Below, piece by piece: positions 47,608-56,076 of a stretch of DNA of 64,000 nt (positions are counted from its first letter, which is position 1; each line of letters opens with the position of its first letter). Position numbers and translations under genes: made by a program. Source of the stretch: Corynebacterium aquatimens (GTDB lineage Bacteria; Actinomycetota; Actinomycetes; Mycobacteriales; Mycobacteriaceae); contig NZ_CP046980.1 of the NCBI RefSeq assembly GCF_030408395.1, forward strand, positions 1 to 64,000, written 5' to 3'. Under the pieces are notes generated by a model that was given only the letters and a program-made list of their open reading frames with translations, was not told where the DNA came from and made no database searches.

Positions 47608-48357
47608 TTAGTTGGTGGGGCGGCTGAGAGCTTTTCTCATGTCGTAGTCGCCGATGTCGATTCGTAGGCCTGTGTTGAGTCTGCTGACGAGGGATTCGGC
47701 CGCGATTCTGTTCGGCATGGTTTGCACCCAGTAGGCGGCGGTGGATTGTGAGGCGATGATGGTCGGCAGGCGCCCGTCTCGCTCGATTACGATTTTGGTG
47801 AGGTCCTCTTGTCCACGCAGGTCGATGCTCATGGTCAGAAAGTCGTCGATGATGAGGACATCGACGTTAATGAGCTTTCTCATCAAGGCGGTGTAGTCGG
47901 GGTGTGTGGTCGGGAGGACTGCGAGCTTCGCGGTGAGTTGGTCGAGCCGGAAGTAGGCGACGCTGTGCCCGGTGTGGCAGGCTTCGACGCCGAGTGCGCA
48001 GGCGATGTAGGTTTTTCCTGCACCAGTGGGTGCGAGGATGTGTATGTTGGTGGGCTCTTCGCGCCATTTGGTGGCCGCGAGGCGTTTGAGTTGCCGCTCG
48101 TTGATACCGCGTTCGCTCGGGCGGGAGATGTCTGCGATGGTGGCGTGCGGGTAGAACAGGTGGGCTTGAGCGATTGCTTTAGCCACGTTACGTTGCCGGC
48201 GTTGTTCGAGTGCCTCATCGACGGCGGCGAGGAAGATGTTTTCCGGAAGCTCATCTGCGTTGGCGTCGTCGTTGAGGAGGGCGAAGTAGATGTCGGCGAA
48301 GGTTGACAGCCGCAGGGCGCGTAGTTTCACGCGTGTGGTCTCGTCGATGTCGATCAT
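47608..48357 (-). CDS. istB: IS21 helper ATPase IstB
   Basis: This is a 249-residue DnaA/DnaC-like AAA+ ATPase that selects target DNA for the IS21 transposase. Walker A is APTGAGKTYIACALG and Walker B LIIDDFL. The N-terminal region carries the usual LRLSTFADIYFALL helix. It lies six bases after the end of istA. The gene is intact, but its partner is broken. Confidence 0.93.
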   Translation of the reverse strand: MIDIDETTRVKLRALRLSTFADIYFALLNDDANADELPENIFLAAVDEALEQRRQRNVAKAIAQAHLFYPHATIADISRPSERGINERQLKRLAATKWREEPTNIHILAPTGAGKTYIACALGVEACHTGHSVAYFRLDQLTAKLAVLPTTHPDYTALMRKLINVDVLIIDDFLTMSIDLRGQEDLTKIVIERDGRLPTIIASQSTAAYWVQTMPNRIAAESLVSRLNTGLRIDIGDYDMRKALSRPTN

Positions 48358-48363
48358 GGTTTA

Positions 48364-49141
48364 CTAGCCCTCCTTTGTGGTGTCGTAGTAGTCGGCTGGG
48401 CGGATGAACACCGAGTCGGCGACCGCGGTGATGTCGACGATTGCTGCTGCGGGTGCCGTGTGTGATGCAGTGGGCTCTGGCCGGTTGTGCGCAACGTCGG
48501 ATTGGATGCGCTTGAGCACACTGATTGTTGGGGCGAGCTGTTTATCCAGCAGTAATTGGCAGGCTGGTTCCAACGTGGTCTTGTCGTGTTTCTTGCCGAG
48601 GTTGGCCAGGATGTTGCGCGCTTGGTGTAGTCCCCGGGCTGGTGCTGCCGAGTGCACATTCAAGACCTTGGTGATCACCGCCACCGTCGCCGGCCCGTAC
48701 GAGGACGCCCATGCGAGTAATTCATCATTGCTCAGCACAGCTGGGGCGTGCTGGCCCTGGGCAGGCCCGTGTGTGGGGTCGGTGGAATAGCGGTAGCGGT
48801 AGCCGGTTAAGCGGGCGTGCTCGGCAACGAGGGTGTCGCCGTCGTACAAGCTGACGAGTGTGCTGGTCAACCGCGCACGAAGGGTCTTGCCTACGAGCTG
48901 GAAGGGCACCGAGTAGTACTGGTAGTCGCAGCAGACATGCCAGTTGCGATCCACCTTCGGGCTTTTCCATTCCACGCTGGTGAACGCGTCTTTGGGCAAC
49001 GGTCGCATCATCGGCAGCTCGTCGGTTTCGTACCGGGTTCTGCGCGTCGTGCCGTCAGGGTAGGACAACGCGGTGTTGATTTCCTCGACCCGCTCGGCGA
49101 TTGCCTCGTTGAGCTCGTCGAGTGTGAAAAACGCCTCGTTG
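48364..49141 (-). pseudogene. istA: istA 3' part (IS21 transposase, interrupted)
   Basis: This is the C-terminal portion of IstA, from FFTLDELNEAIAERVEEINT through SVEWKSPKVDRNWHV to the C terminus. It continues in frame with the 5' part at 50583-51408 when the IS256-family element and one CAACGAGG target copy are removed. Confidence 0.9.
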
Positions 49142-50582
49142 AAGGGTGTCAGGAAGTTTGTGTGTGAGGCTCTGATCTGAAAGGAGTTTCACCGATAATG
49201 ACTACGGTGTCACCGAAGAAAAGCTACGACCCGTCCAGGGTCAACGCGATCAGCGAGAAGCTAATGGATAACCCCGAGCTCGCCAAGCTCATCGGGGAGC
49301 TGTCTACCTCCACCGACGACGCCAGCGAGCTGGTCAAGGGTCTGTTGCAGGCCTCGATCAACGCTGGCCTGCAGGCGGAGATGGATGCCCATTTGGGCTA
49401 CGAGCACTCCGACCGCAAAGCTAAAGCCCAGGTGGAGGCTGCTGGGGGTGGTAACCACCGCAACGGGTCGTACATTAAGACCGTGGATTCTGGCTACGGC
49501 TCGCTGGAAGTGACCATGCCCAGGGATCGGGCAGGCACGTTCCGGCCGCAGATGGTGCCCAAGGGCGCGCGCAGGCTCACCGAGCTCGACGACATGATCA
49601 TCTCCCTCTATGCGGGCGGGATGACCGTGCGTGATATCCAGCATCACCTTGCAACCACCCTCGGGGTGGACATGAGCCCGGATACAATCAGCACGATTAC
49701 CGACGCGGTGCTCGATGAGGTGATGCTGTGGCAGAACCGTCAGCTAGATGAGTTCTACCCGGTGATCTTCCTCGACGCGCTACGCGTCAAGATCCGCGAC
49801 GGCCATCGCGTGGTCAATAAGTCCTGCTACATGGCTGTTGGTGTGGACATGGACGGCATCAAGCACATCTTGGGCTTGTGGATCGCCGATACCGAAGGTG
49901 CCGCATTCTGGGCATCGGTGTGTGCGGATCTGGCCAACCGTGGCGTCCAGGACGTGTTCATCGTCTGCTGTGACGGGCTCAAAGGCCTGCCCGAGGCGGT
50001 GGAGGCGACGTGGCCGAGTTCGATGGTGCAGACCTGTATCGTGCATCTGATTCGGGCGGCGAACAGGTGGGTGTCCTACCAGGACCGCAAACCCGTATCC
50101 AGCGCGCTGCGGGAGGTCTACACCGCACCGAACGAGGACACCGCGCGTGCCGCCCTGGACGCGTTCGAGGCATCTGAACTGGGGCGTCGCTACCCCCAGT
50201 CGGTGAAGGTGTGGAAAGACGCGTGGGAGCGCTTCGTGCCGTTTCTGCAGTTCCCGCCGGCCGCCCGCCGGGTGCTCTACACCACGAACTCCATCGAGTC
50301 GCTCAACGCTGAGCTGCGCAAAGCCACCCGCAATCGGGGCCAGTTCCCGAACGACACTGCGGCGCTGAAGACGCTGTGGTTGATGATCTGCAACATCGAA
50401 GACAAGCGCGCTGCGCAGCGTGCGAAGAAGGCGAAGCGGGCCACCGAGTGCAACGGCTATATTGAAGGGGCGAAAGCCACCGGGTGGAAACAAGCCATCA
50501 ACCAACTAGCCGTGGCATACCCCGACCGGTTCGCGGACTACTTGTAAACCAAGCCCCCGCACACAAACAATCGGACACTCTC
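49142..50582 (+). mobile_element. IS256-family insertion sequence within istA
   Basis: This is a 1441-bp element. Its ends are AAGGGTGTCAGG on the left and, reading inward, GAGAGTGTCCG on the right, with a shared GTTTGTGTG further in. The 8-bp target duplication is CCTCGTTG at 49134-49141 and 50583-50590. Removing it restores the istA frame. Confidence 0.92.
49198..50547 (+). CDS. IS256-family (mutator-type) transposase
   Basis: This 449-residue DDE transposase belongs to the mutator family. Clear motifs: EMDAHLGYEHSDR and GNHRNGSYIKTV near the N terminus, catalytic aspartates in VIFLDALRVKI and FIVCCDGLKGLPEA, the CIVHLIR segment, and the glutamate in YTTNSIESLNAELRK. AAAGGAG precedes the ATG. 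The frame is intact, and the element is in the opposite orientation to the host IS21. Confidence 0.95.
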   Translation: MTTVSPKKSYDPSRVNAISEKLMDNPELAKLIGELSTSTDDASELVKGLLQASINAGLQAEMDAHLGYEHSDRKAKAQVEAAGGGNHRNGSYIKTVDSGYGSLEVTMPRDRAGTFRPQMVPKGARRLTELDDMIISLYAGGMTVRDIQHHLATTLGVDMSPDTISTITDAVLDEVMLWQNRQLDEFYPVIFLDALRVKIRDGHRVVNKSCYMAVGVDMDGIKHILGLWIADTEGAAFWASVCADLANRGVQDVFIVCCDGLKGLPEAVEATWPSSMVQTCIVHLIRAANRWVSYQDRKPVSSALREVYTAPNEDTARAALDAFEASELGRRYPQSVKVWKDAWERFVPFLQFPPAARRVLYTTNSIESLNAELRKATRNRGQFPNDTAALKTLWLMICNIEDKRAAQRAKKAKRATECNGYIEGAKATGWKQAINQLAVAYPDRFADYL

Positions 50583-51408
50583 CCTCGTTGTCGAAATAGC
50601 CCAGGATCCGGGAATACACAATCTGCACCGCACGCTCCACTGAGGCTTTATCGCGCGGTTTGCCCGGCCGGGCCGGTACGATCGTGACCCCGTAGTACTC
50701 GGCGAACTCGGCGTACTTCGCTGTCACCGCCCGGTAAGCACGATTCTTCACCGGCCGGTACGTCGCTGTGGATGCGTTGTCGGCCACGATGACCCGGGGG
50801 CAGGCCCCGAGATACTCCAGGGCTTTGACGTGGCAATCAATCCACGAGCCCATCTTCTCGTCCGCGGCGGCGGTGACAAACAGCAACCCCGAATACGGGC
50901 ACACCGCAACAAACAGCGACGCTTTCAACCCGACTTCGCCGCTTGCCCGGTCAATAATGCCGACCTTGTCACCGGCCCAGTCCACGTACAGCTCTTCGCC
51001 TGGGACATGCTCAATGACCTCGCGTAGATCACTCGCGTCCACGTACGCTGCTAAGCCGTCGCAGAACTGGGAGTATTTGTATTTCTCCAACCCGGAAGCT
51101 GGCTCTTCGTCGAGGTACTCCAACCACAATCTGTGGCGGGTCAGGTGCTTGTTGTGCTTCAACCGTTGCGCCAGCGCACGGTAATCCGGCTGATCGAACT
51201 GCTTCGAGCGATCGCTGCGCCCATCGGGAAACATCTCATCGAACCATCCCGGCGACAACAACGCTAACGACTCACTCGTCAGCGAATGCTCCTTCACAAC
51301 ACGCTGCACACGCGAGACATCCCGACGCGAACACCCCACCACTTCGGTGATGTAGGAATAGCTGCGGCCTTCGCAAATCAACACCGCAATATCTTTGAAG
51401 TTGGCCAT
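50583..51408 (-). pseudogene. istA: istA 5' part (IS21 transposase, interrupted)
   Basis: This is the N-terminal portion of IstA: a helix-turn-helix (YSYITEVVGCSRRDVSRV) and the catalytic core with YVDWAGD, VIVADNAS and KPRDKASVERAV. It breaks at GYFDNEG, where the IS256-family element begins. The frame beyond reads into that element and is not meaningful. Confidence 0.9.
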
Positions 51409-51545
51409 CTAGCCGTCCTCCTTCAAAACAGGTAAGACACGGCACCACCGAATTGCGATGCCGCCGAAATCCAACCTGCCCCAAAGCAGTACCAACTACA
51501 CGGAAAACCAGTACCAACTACGCAGACACCCCGTACCAACTACAC

Positions 51546-51775
51546 CAAATCGGCACGCATGCCACTCGCATCAAGGGTTTGCTCGATGTGAAGCCTCAGC
51601 CCCGGGTCCCGAGTGACGAAGAAGCACGTACCGTTCTCACCAAAGTGGCAGACGCTGTGGTATCAATCCAGAGCAGGTCGACCCGAAGTGCATCGCCCGG
51701 GGCCTAGCGAGCCCAACCACTGCGTGGCAACGCATGACATCGACCGGGATGCACCTGTTCAAGACGAATTACTGA
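51546..51775 (+). pseudogene. Internally deleted paralogue of the 52221 gene
   Basis: Two pieces match the 449-aa protein encoded at 52221. In one frame IGTHATRIKGLLDVKPQPRV then PSDEEARTVLTKVADAV aligns with HGTHFTANMELHPMSTSLTE then EEASAVLASVAEPV near that protein's N terminus. In a second frame, from about 51668, NPEQVDPKCIARGLASPTTA then WQRMTSTGMHLFKTNY aligns with its last 34 residues, ending at the same point (stop 51773-51775). The middle is deleted and the start was replaced by the IS21 element. This shows the family existed here as tandem genes. Confidence 0.8.
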
Positions 51776-52220
51776 ATTGCTCAGCAGGTGAGCTGGGCAA
51801 GGAACGTGCGGGCCAAAACTCTTTAAAAAATCTATATCTATAAGACTGTTTCGTAGCAAAGGCCCGTTTGATAACTCACCTCGCCCGCGAGATAGACTAA
51901 TTACCTGCGTATTTGTCCCGATACTGCCTTTTCTCTTGACAACTTATTGTCTAGATGATAAGGTAATGACTGTTCACACGTCTGCGAATCTCGTAGAGAA
52001 CTCCAGGAAAGCTCCGAGCCAGCACGCACGAACCCCTCTTTAGATCCCCCGACGTCGTCGGAGGTTCCGCATGCCCGAAAACCTCATGCCGCCAGTCGGT
52101 GCGAGGGAAACTCGACCGCTAACGGCGCGCTGCCAAATGCGCATTGTTTGTAGGCAAGGGCATGCAGGAACACCCTGGCTGAAGGGATAATTGTCAACCC
52201 TAAAAGAATGGAGATAGAAA
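51776..52220. other. Upstream region of the 52221 gene
   Basis: No gene is supported. It holds an AT-rich segment (51820-51850), a strong promoter (51936-51964, listed separately) and about 250 bases of possible leader. A 25-codon frame starts at ATG 51966 but begins too close to the -10 to be convincing. The start codon at 52221 is preceded by AATGGAGATAG. Confidence 0.45.
51936..51964 (+). promoter_or_regulatory. Strong promoter overlapped by an operator-like palindrome
   Basis: A consensus -35 TTGACA (51936-51941) and TAAGGT (51959-51964) are separated by exactly 17 bases. Between and over the -10 is the imperfect palindrome CTTATTGTCTAGATGATAAG (51943-51962, 8 of 10 positions paired), the position expected for a repressor operator. 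No repressor gene is adjacent. Confidence 0.7.
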
Positions 52221-53570
52221 ATGACTAACGATGAACTTTCGCACGCTGTGACTTTTGAAATCGATGCACACGGTACTCACTTCACTGCAAACATGGAGTT
52301 GCATCCTATGAGCACTAGCCTGACAGAGGAGGAAGCGAGCGCCGTCTTGGCCAGTGTCGCGGAACCCGTGGCGCAGGCCGTTGTTGAGTACGAGCCAGTT
52401 GCTGATACGCGCGCTGAAACCTTGGACGCTTACGTTGTCTTGGCAAACACCCTCCAGTCGCTTGACCTGGCGGCGAACTCTGAAGGCACGAGCGCGACCC
52501 AGGTGCTGAGCTACATGGAGACTGTGGTTGCCAACTTAGACATCCTCGAACAGTGGGACCCGCGCTTTTCCACTGCTAATGCCTTGGCGCACTGGGGCAC
52601 CGAACGGGTAGGTAACTTCAATTTCGAGAACATCTCGCAGCTGTGCGAGGGAATCGAAACATGGTTGCCGCCTCGACTCGTGGAACCGATTGATGTTCCG
52701 CGATACATGGTTGTGGACGACACCCAGAGCGCTGAGGACTTCCAGGCAACACGCCAACCGGACCACGAGGCGGTTCGCGTGACCATGGTGAGTGCAGAGG
52801 ACGCGAAGGACATCGAGTTCCAAGCAATTGGTCGCGCAGTCTTCCCTGTGCCTATGTACCCCGACGATGCCCTTCCGAATCGCGCGATTAGTCATCGTGA
52901 CATTGCCGGCATGCTGCTTGAGGTGGAGTTCACCACCGACCGACGAGATTTCCCTCTTCTCAAGGTCGCGAACGATGCCGTGTACAAAGCTACCGCCCCC
53001 GAGTCTCCGTACTCTTCGGTGGAATTTTACGTCGCGGCCGCCTACGCGTACCAGTTAGCTCGAATCGCATACAGCGTTCGCTTCACGGAGGATGCGGTTT
53101 ACCGGCGCAAGGTCCTTGATGAACTTGAGTCAGCTCTGGTGTCGCTTGTCCTGTGTACTGGCAGCTACAAAGCACCACGAGAGCTTGTGCGTCATGCCAT
53201 CGAGCTCAATGAAAACCTGCGTATTGCCGATTCGATTCAAGTGAGCCGCTGCATTGTCAATTGGCTACCGGAGGACCTCACGGAACGCATTCCTGGGCCA
53301 AGCACGATGGGCAATGTCGATGAGCTTTGCGCAACGGTCGTGGCGGAGCTTAATGCACTGCCCGGGGACCGTCTCGTGGCCGTTTACGATTCGCAGGATG
53401 GCATGGAATTCGCTGCCACTGGGCTTCCGGACCGCGACAAACTCAGCCCTGTTCTCGTTCACCCGGAACAGTTTGACCCGAAGCTCATCTCCCCGAACCT
53501 CGTTAGCCCGGCTGAAATGTGGGAGCGCCTAACGGTCCGCGGAATGAGTCTGTTCAAGACCGATTTCTAG
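52221..53570 (+). CDS. Unrecognised 449-aa protein
   Basis: I do not recognise this protein. It is soluble and acidic, with no signal peptide or membrane segment. It has a helical Ala/Glu-rich N-terminal part (about residues 1-110, with LTEEEASAVLASVAEPVAQA), a middle with several Trp- and Tyr-containing strands, and ends GMSLFKTDF. A deleted paralogue lies immediately upstream (51546-51775), so the C terminus and N-terminal segment are conserved features of a family. The promoter upstream is near consensus and overlaps a palindrome, so expression is probably strong and regulated. It converges with an ADP-ribosylglycohydrolase gene 22 bases downstream. Possible roles in defence or immunity are speculation. 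Confidence 0.75.
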   Translation: MTNDELSHAVTFEIDAHGTHFTANMELHPMSTSLTEEEASAVLASVAEPVAQAVVEYEPVADTRAETLDAYVVLANTLQSLDLAANSEGTSATQVLSYMETVVANLDILEQWDPRFSTANALAHWGTERVGNFNFENISQLCEGIETWLPPRLVEPIDVPRYMVVDDTQSAEDFQATRQPDHEAVRVTMVSAEDAKDIEFQAIGRAVFPVPMYPDDALPNRAISHRDIAGMLLEVEFTTDRRDFPLLKVANDAVYKATAPESPYSSVEFYVAAAYAYQLARIAYSVRFTEDAVYRRKVLDELESALVSLVLCTGSYKAPRELVRHAIELNENLRIADSIQVSRCIVNWLPEDLTERIPGPSTMGNVDELCATVVAELNALPGDRLVAVYDSQDGMEFAATGLPDRDKLSPVLVHPEQFDPKLISPNLVSPAEMWERLTVRGMSLFKTDF

Positions 53571-53592
53571 GGGCAAACCAAAGAGGGCTCAC

Positions 53593-54495
53593 CTAACAGC
53601 TGAGCGCCAAAAGGTCGTCGACAAGCGAGAGTGCTCCCTCTGGTGAGTACTCCGCAGGTCGGTCGGCGTGCTCCGTGCGGTAGGAGTCAATTACATCGCG
53701 CCACCGCTGCGGAATGCCATCCTCACCGTAAACCGCGCCGAGGTAGGCCCCAGCAATCGCGGCGTTGGTGTCGGTGTCACCGCCCATTCCGATAATGGCT
53801 ACAAGATCGTCTTCAAAATTGGAGCCATTCGCGGCGTAATAGCAGGTGAAGTTAAAGGCGTATCGGCACCACCCAAAATCTCCTAAATGGACGTGTTCTG
53901 GTGGTGTTTCGATGAAGTCCTGCACCTGCAGTTGAAGCTCATCAGCGGACCCTAAAAGAGCATCAACCGGGTTCTCGCCGCTTATAACCTTTGCAAGTGC
54001 CGCGGTGTAAACCGCGTTAACCATCACTGCGTAATCATTCGGGTGAGTCATCTCCGCGTCTACGCGGGCGCAGTCCGCGGCTACCTCGGGCTTACCGTGA
54101 TAAGCAATCGCGAGTGGACTGATACGCATGAGCGCTCCGTTTGCGGCACTTTCGAAATTGCGGTGGTAGGGCGGCCACAACGCAGCTGAACAGGTCCCAC
54201 CAATGTCGAAGGGGTCCGAATCTGCCCACCTACGGTATGACTCCAGAACATCCTCGGCGCTGTAACCGCGGTTGCGTACAAGACTCCGCGCCAACGTAAG
54301 CGCCATCTCTGAGTCATCCGTTGCTTGACCCGGCACCACACCGTGCGGCCCACCGCCGGTAAGTTCACGCACCCCGTTCGGATATAACTGCTCAATTTCC
54401 CACGGCTTTCTAAACTCCACCAGAGCACCGAGATTATCCCCGATAAGCTGGCCGTACATTGCCCCGCGGGCGCGAGCCTGCAAAATTCTACACAT
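53593..54495 (-). CDS. ADP-ribosylglycohydrolase family protein
   Basis: This 300-residue ARH/DraG-type enzyme is expected to remove ADP-ribose from modified proteins or other acceptors. Both metal-binding motifs are present: TDDSEM at residues 59-64 and GGDTDTNAAIAGAYLGAVYG toward the C terminus. The family start GAMYGQLIGDNLGALVEF is intact. The target is unknown; no ADP-ribosyltransferase gene is visible nearby. It converges with the unrecognised 449-aa gene. Confidence 0.92.
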   Translation of the reverse strand: MCRILQARARGAMYGQLIGDNLGALVEFRKPWEIEQLYPNGVRELTGGGPHGVVPGQATDDSEMALTLARSLVRNRGYSAEDVLESYRRWADSDPFDIGGTCSAALWPPYHRNFESAANGALMRISPLAIAYHGKPEVAADCARVDAEMTHPNDYAVMVNAVYTAALAKVISGENPVDALLGSADELQLQVQDFIETPPEHVHLGDFGWCRYAFNFTCYYAANGSNFEDDLVAIIGMGGDTDTNAAIAGAYLGAVYGEDGIPQRWRDVIDSYRTEHADRPAEYSPEGALSLVDDLLALSC

Positions 54496-54744
54496 AACCT
54501 GCTCCTAAGAATTGTCGGTTTCCGGCTCGAGAACATGTAGCCGGAATTCAAATGATGGAACGCTACTTGCATAAGTAAAACTGGCGGGATCCCTTCAAAA
54601 TGCAGCGAATTCCCAAAAATACGTTAAGACCAAATTCAAATGGCGGCGATAGCTGTGGGTGCTCTACCCCAGATTGACGGAGGCGACGCAGATTCCTTGG
54701 TTATATGGGAACTGTACTGCTGCTACTACAGGGAGATCTGCACA
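54496..54744. other. Divergent promoter region
   Basis: These bases separate the ADP-ribosylglycohydrolase gene (minus) from the nuclease-like gene (plus). The sequence is AT-rich. An in-frame ATG at 54640 exists, but I prefer 54745. No clear operator was seen. Confidence 0.4.
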
Positions 54745-56037
54745 ATGGCACTTTATTCCATAGAAAAGCTGGCCAATCAAGATAAGAGAGTTAACTCAGT
54801 GGTTCGGCGGATTGCGAGTTCTAATATGACCAAGAGCAAAATGACTGAGACTAACGACCTAGAATCCTGGATTGTCAAGAACCCATCAATCATTAATGAG
54901 GCTTTGCCAGCCTCCACTGAAATGATGGTGATCACTACTCAATTTAATTCTTGGTCCACGGTAGTTGAGGAAGCTTTCGAAGGTGCCGCAGATAGTTCCA
55001 CTACTGCAACATCCAAGAAAACTCTCGACATTCTAGGTTTGACTAATAGTGGTGAGCTGGTGGTTGTCGAACTTAAACGGGCTTCTGATAAGGACATTCA
55101 CCTCCAAGCCATCACCTACGCTGCGATGGCGTCTCGCTTCACTTACGGTCAGTTGGCAGCTGCACACGACGCTTGGTTGCGGTCACCGCTACGCAAAAGC
55201 TATTACACTGACGAAGAACTGAATGCTGAGGTTGACGGCATTACGGAATCACATGAAGGATCAACTGCAGTTAATCAAGACGTAAGTCACGACAATGATC
55301 GCAATTCGTCCAACGCATCACTTAACAAAATTGCGGCCTTTGTGGGCGGGATAGATTCTCCAGATGAGGAGTTTAGTGTTCCAAGGATCATCCTTGTAGC
55401 CGAAAGCTTCTCGGTCGAGACGATGACGACACTTATTTGGTTGAAGAAGATGTCTAAGAAGTTTGACTTCACGTGCATCGAATATGACGTTTACCAAGAT
55501 GGCGACGATTTCTTTGCTCATTTCAACGTTGCTTGGCCGGTGAAGGGCGAAGCGGAACTGAGTTTGGCTCCCGATGTCGAGGAGCTCGAACTCAACAGAA
55601 CTGAAGAGAAAGTGGCGCAAAGGAGATCTGAAAACATCGCCGGATACTTGGTCAAGAGACTTCCAGACGGTGGTTGGAAGATCCCAGAAGGCGAGCCTGT
55701 TCTACTTCCTTTGGAGAAACTGCAAAGCTCGTCGTTTACGGATGAGCATCGTGCAAGGTTGGCTGAGCTCTCTAAGCACATGCAGATAACATGGACGAAC
55801 CAAGGTACGCCTCCGAGCAAGTCGCTCAAGGTGTCGAATTTAGGTGAGTTCGATGGTGAATACGCTTTGCAAGCTGTTTGGAACTTGATTATGAAAGAAA
55901 TCGGTGCGGTTAAAGGGTTGCCTGGTCAAGAGCAACCGATTTTCCGCCAAGCCTCGAAGTACTTTGTGGTTGGGGAAAAGACACTCCACGAACATGCCGA
56001 AGATCTAAGAAAACAGCTGGGAGCACATGACCTCTAG
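54745..56037 (+). CDS. PD-(D/E)XK-like endonuclease-related protein
   Basis: This is a 430-residue protein. The segment LDILGLTNSGELVVVELKR (about residues 94-112) has the D-x(n)-ExK pattern of PD-(D/E)XK nucleases. Together with the preceding LESWIVKNPSIINEAL, it resembles the NucS/EndoMS and DUF91 type of nuclease domain. The C-terminal half (with GEPVLLPLEKLQSS) is not recognised. I use ATG 54745 (GGGAG upstream) rather than the in-frame ATG at 54640. The gene is clearly more AT-rich than its neighbours, suggesting transfer. It converges on the AddA-like gene. The substrate is unknown; a restriction or repair role is possible. Confidence 0.7.
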   Translation: MALYSIEKLANQDKRVNSVVRRIASSNMTKSKMTETNDLESWIVKNPSIINEALPASTEMMVITTQFNSWSTVVEEAFEGAADSSTTATSKKTLDILGLTNSGELVVVELKRASDKDIHLQAITYAAMASRFTYGQLAAAHDAWLRSPLRKSYYTDEELNAEVDGITESHEGSTAVNQDVSHDNDRNSSNASLNKIAAFVGGIDSPDEEFSVPRIILVAESFSVETMTTLIWLKKMSKKFDFTCIEYDVYQDGDDFFAHFNVAWPVKGEAELSLAPDVEELELNRTEEKVAQRRSENIAGYLVKRLPDGGWKIPEGEPVLLPLEKLQSSSFTDEHRARLAELSKHMQITWTNQGTPPSKSLKVSNLGEFDGEYALQAVWNLIMKEIGAVKGLPGQEQPIFRQASKYFVVGEKTLHEHAEDLRKQLGAHDL

Positions 56038-56076
56038 AACGCAGCCGCGATTGTGAAGTAGTTCGCTAACCGGAAG

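Larger units (their letters stand above)
47507..51545 (-). mobile_element. IS21-family element, disrupted by an IS256-family insertion
   Basis: The istA-istB gene pair on the minus strand is bounded by multiple terminal repeats: TTGGTAC/GTGGTACTGG words at 47511-47565 on the left and their complements (AGTACCAACTAC and related) at 51487-51545 on the right. The exact ends and target duplication could not be fixed. istA is split by the element at 49142-50582, so it is probably immobile unless complemented. Confidence 0.8.

Noticed and set aside
51966..52043. A 25-codon frame directly after the strong promoter as a leader peptide
   Set aside because: Its ATG lies two bases after the -10 hexamer, upstream of the expected transcription start, and it has no RBS.
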